From: an uncultured Prevotellaceae bacterium
GTDB taxonomy: Bacteria; Bacteroidota; Bacteroidia; Bacteroidales; Muribaculaceae
Reading direction: 5' to 3'
DNA: 7,928 bases
Assembly (NCBI GenBank): GCA_900556245.1
Contig: USOC01000038.1
Coordinates: 1-7,928 of the forward strand
How positions within the stretch are numbered: the stretch's first letter is position 1; every line of letters begins with the position of its first letter. This document shows positions 6,714 to 7,928 of the stretch, in pieces. A model generated the notes under the pieces. It made no database searches. It saw nothing but the letters and a program-made list of their open reading frames with translations, and had not been told where the DNA came from. The position numbers were made by a program, and so were the translations under genes.

Positions 6714-7928
6714 ATGAAAAAATTAGGAATATTTTTAATGTCGGCCATCGCCCTTGGCTTCACAGCCTGTGACGACTACGATGAAGCGCTTCCGCAATTC
6801 AATCCCCAGCAACCAACTATCTCGGTTGAAGGTGTGGAGGTAGCAGCCGGCGAACAATTGGCCCAGCCAATCAACCTGAACACCTACGAGGCGGACTCAA
6901 TCGAAGTGATTAAAACCGTGAAGACTCCGATTCTCAACGAAGGGACATTTGTGGCATACGACGTTGAAGTGGCCGCAAACGCTGACTTTGCAGTAATCGA
7001 CAAAATCCGCACAGACCGTAACGGCAAAATTGCGGCAAAGGATCTTAACAGTGCATTCCGCACAGTTGCTGGAAAAACTCCAAACGAACGCGAACTTTGC
7101 ATTCGCTTCATCCCCTATCTGTCTGACGGAACTTCGTACACAAAAATCAGCGACACCCGTCTGCTCGACTCCAAAATCAAAGTGACCCCAATCGACTTGG
7201 GTATTCATATCGAGAGTGCCTACTACATTGTCACTGACACTTGGTATGGCGACGGTTGGGCTGAAAATGCCATCAAACTGGAACACAGCGGCGCAGACGT
7301 TTACGACGACCCGAACTTCACAATCATCTGTGACCTTCCTGTTGGAAACATCCAGTTCATCGGTGCGGAATCGATGCAAAAAGCATTGGCAGATCCCGGA
7401 AATGAGTTTAAATATGCATGGGGAATCAACGAACAAGGCAAATTTATCCAAGGCGAAGCTGCAGGCGCGATTGAAGTGACTGAAGCCGGTCAATATAAAG
7501 TGACCCTCAATATGCTCGACCGCACTTACAACGTCATGAAGTACACTCCGATTCTCTACGCAGTGGGCGACTTCGACTCCAGCAACTGGGGACACAGCGC
7601 AGACCGCTTCATCTACGAACGTGAAGACGGCACTCACACCGGCTTCGTCGACATGTCGAGAGCCGCAGGCGGTCCGGTCAACTTCAAGTTCAGCACAAAG
7701 ACAGGATGGGACGGTATCAACTATGGCGCAGGTGACGCAGAAGGCAAATTGAGCACTGATCCGGGAGCCGGCAACAACCAGCTGGCGGAACCTGGTATCT
7801 ACTATTTTGTTCTCGATACGGACAAGCTGACTCTGAAAGCTGACGTAATCAACTCTTGGGGAATCATCGGAGATGCCACACCTAACGGATGGAACGACGA
7901 CACAGAACTTGCCTACAAGGGCAACCTC
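6714..7928 (+). CDS. susF: SusF-like starch-binding outer-membrane lipoprotein, 3' end outside the window
   Basis: An uninterrupted frame of 405 codons runs from ATG 6714 to the window edge. The product starts with a lipoprotein signal (MKKLGIFLMSAIALGFTA) ending at Cys19, followed by acidic DDYDE. Residues about 25-160 form an N-terminal domain. Carbohydrate-binding-like beta-sandwiches follow at about 168-276 and 279-377, and a third begins near 380 (SWGIIGDATPNGW) and is cut. SusF of B. thetaiotaomicron has an N-terminal domain plus three starch-binding modules in about 485 aa, so roughly 80 residues are probably missing. Each module has tryptophans near its start (W177/W182, W292, W382/W393) that could stack on glucose rings. 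It is not an enzyme; it should hold starch at the cell surface with SusE. Position after susE supports the name, but sequence identity to SusF was not confirmed and a general SusE/SusF-family name would be safe. Confidence 0.82.
   Translation, partial: MKKLGIFLMSAIALGFTACDDYDEALPQFNPQQPTISVEGVEVAAGEQLAQPINLNTYEADSIEVIKTVKTPILNEGTFVAYDVEVAANADFAVIDKIRTDRNGKIAAKDLNSAFRTVAGKTPNERELCIRFIPYLSDGTSYTKISDTRLLDSKIKVTPIDLGIHIESAYYIVTDTWYGDGWAENAIKLEHSGADVYDDPNFTIICDLPVGNIQFIGAESMQKALADPGNEFKYAWGINEQGKFIQGEAAGAIEVTEAGQYKVTLNMLDRTYNVMKYTPILYAVGDFDSSNWGHSADRFIYEREDGTHTGFVDMSRAAGGPVNFKFSTKTGWDGINYGAGDAEGKLSTDPGAGNNQLAEPGIYYFVLDTDKLTLKADVINSWGIIGDATPNGWNDDTELAYKGNL

Noticed and set aside
6897..7637. - strand open frame of 246 codons inside susF
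   Set aside because: It has the same antisense register and composition effect. The + strand frame has a lipoprotein signal and SusF-type modules, so that frame is the gene.
6714..7928. SusF as a truncated pseudogene
   Set aside because: The frame is open up to the last base of the window; the missing end is due to the window boundary.
1..7928. CRISPR array, tRNA or rRNA genes, insertion sequences, phage genes
   Set aside because: No regular repeat-spacer pattern, no tRNA-like cloverleaf noticed, no transposase or integrase frame and no terminal inverted repeats were seen on reading both strands.

Overview
The window holds most of a starch-utilisation (Sus-type) locus from a member of the Bacteroidales. 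Four genes run head to tail on the + strand: a SusC-like TonB-dependent porin (539-3649), a SusD-like starch-binding lipoprotein (3670-5430), a SusE-like lipoprotein (5456-6628) and a SusF-like lipoprotein that runs off the right edge (6714-7928). The left edge carries the start of a divergent - strand gene, probably a type I methionyl aminopeptidase. The organism call rests on the SusC/SusD pair, promoters of the Bacteroidetes TAnnTTTG type, A-rich leaders without a Shine-Dalgarno sequence, and lipoprotein signals followed by acidic residues. The genus cannot be named from this window.

Layout. 1-128 is the aminopeptidase start. 129-538 is a non-coding divergent intergenic region with a good -7 box for each direction, several inverted and direct repeats that could bind regulators, and a leader of about 170 nt before susC. 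From 539 onward the sequence is almost all coding, with gaps of 20, 25 and 85 bp. The 85 bp gap between susE and susF contains a perfect 12-bp GC-rich stem-loop without a U-tract. No -7 box was found in any of the three gaps, so the four genes most likely share one transcript.

Working together: SusD, SusE and SusF are predicted surface lipoproteins that hold alpha-glucan at the cell. SusC with SusD as its lid imports the oligosaccharides, powered by TonB. The specificity call is strongest for SusD, where most residues I recall as contacting starch in the Bacteroides thetaiotaomicron protein can be found at matching positions. No amylase (SusG, SusA), glucosidase (SusB) or regulator (SusR) lies in the window. 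In B. thetaiotaomicron susR, susA and susB precede susC, so the arrangement here differs on that side; what follows susF is unknown.

I do not see an undescribed system. The points most worth a second look are the susE-susF hairpin, the repeats upstream of susC, and an asparagine-to-aspartate change plus a longer loop in the SusD glucan site.
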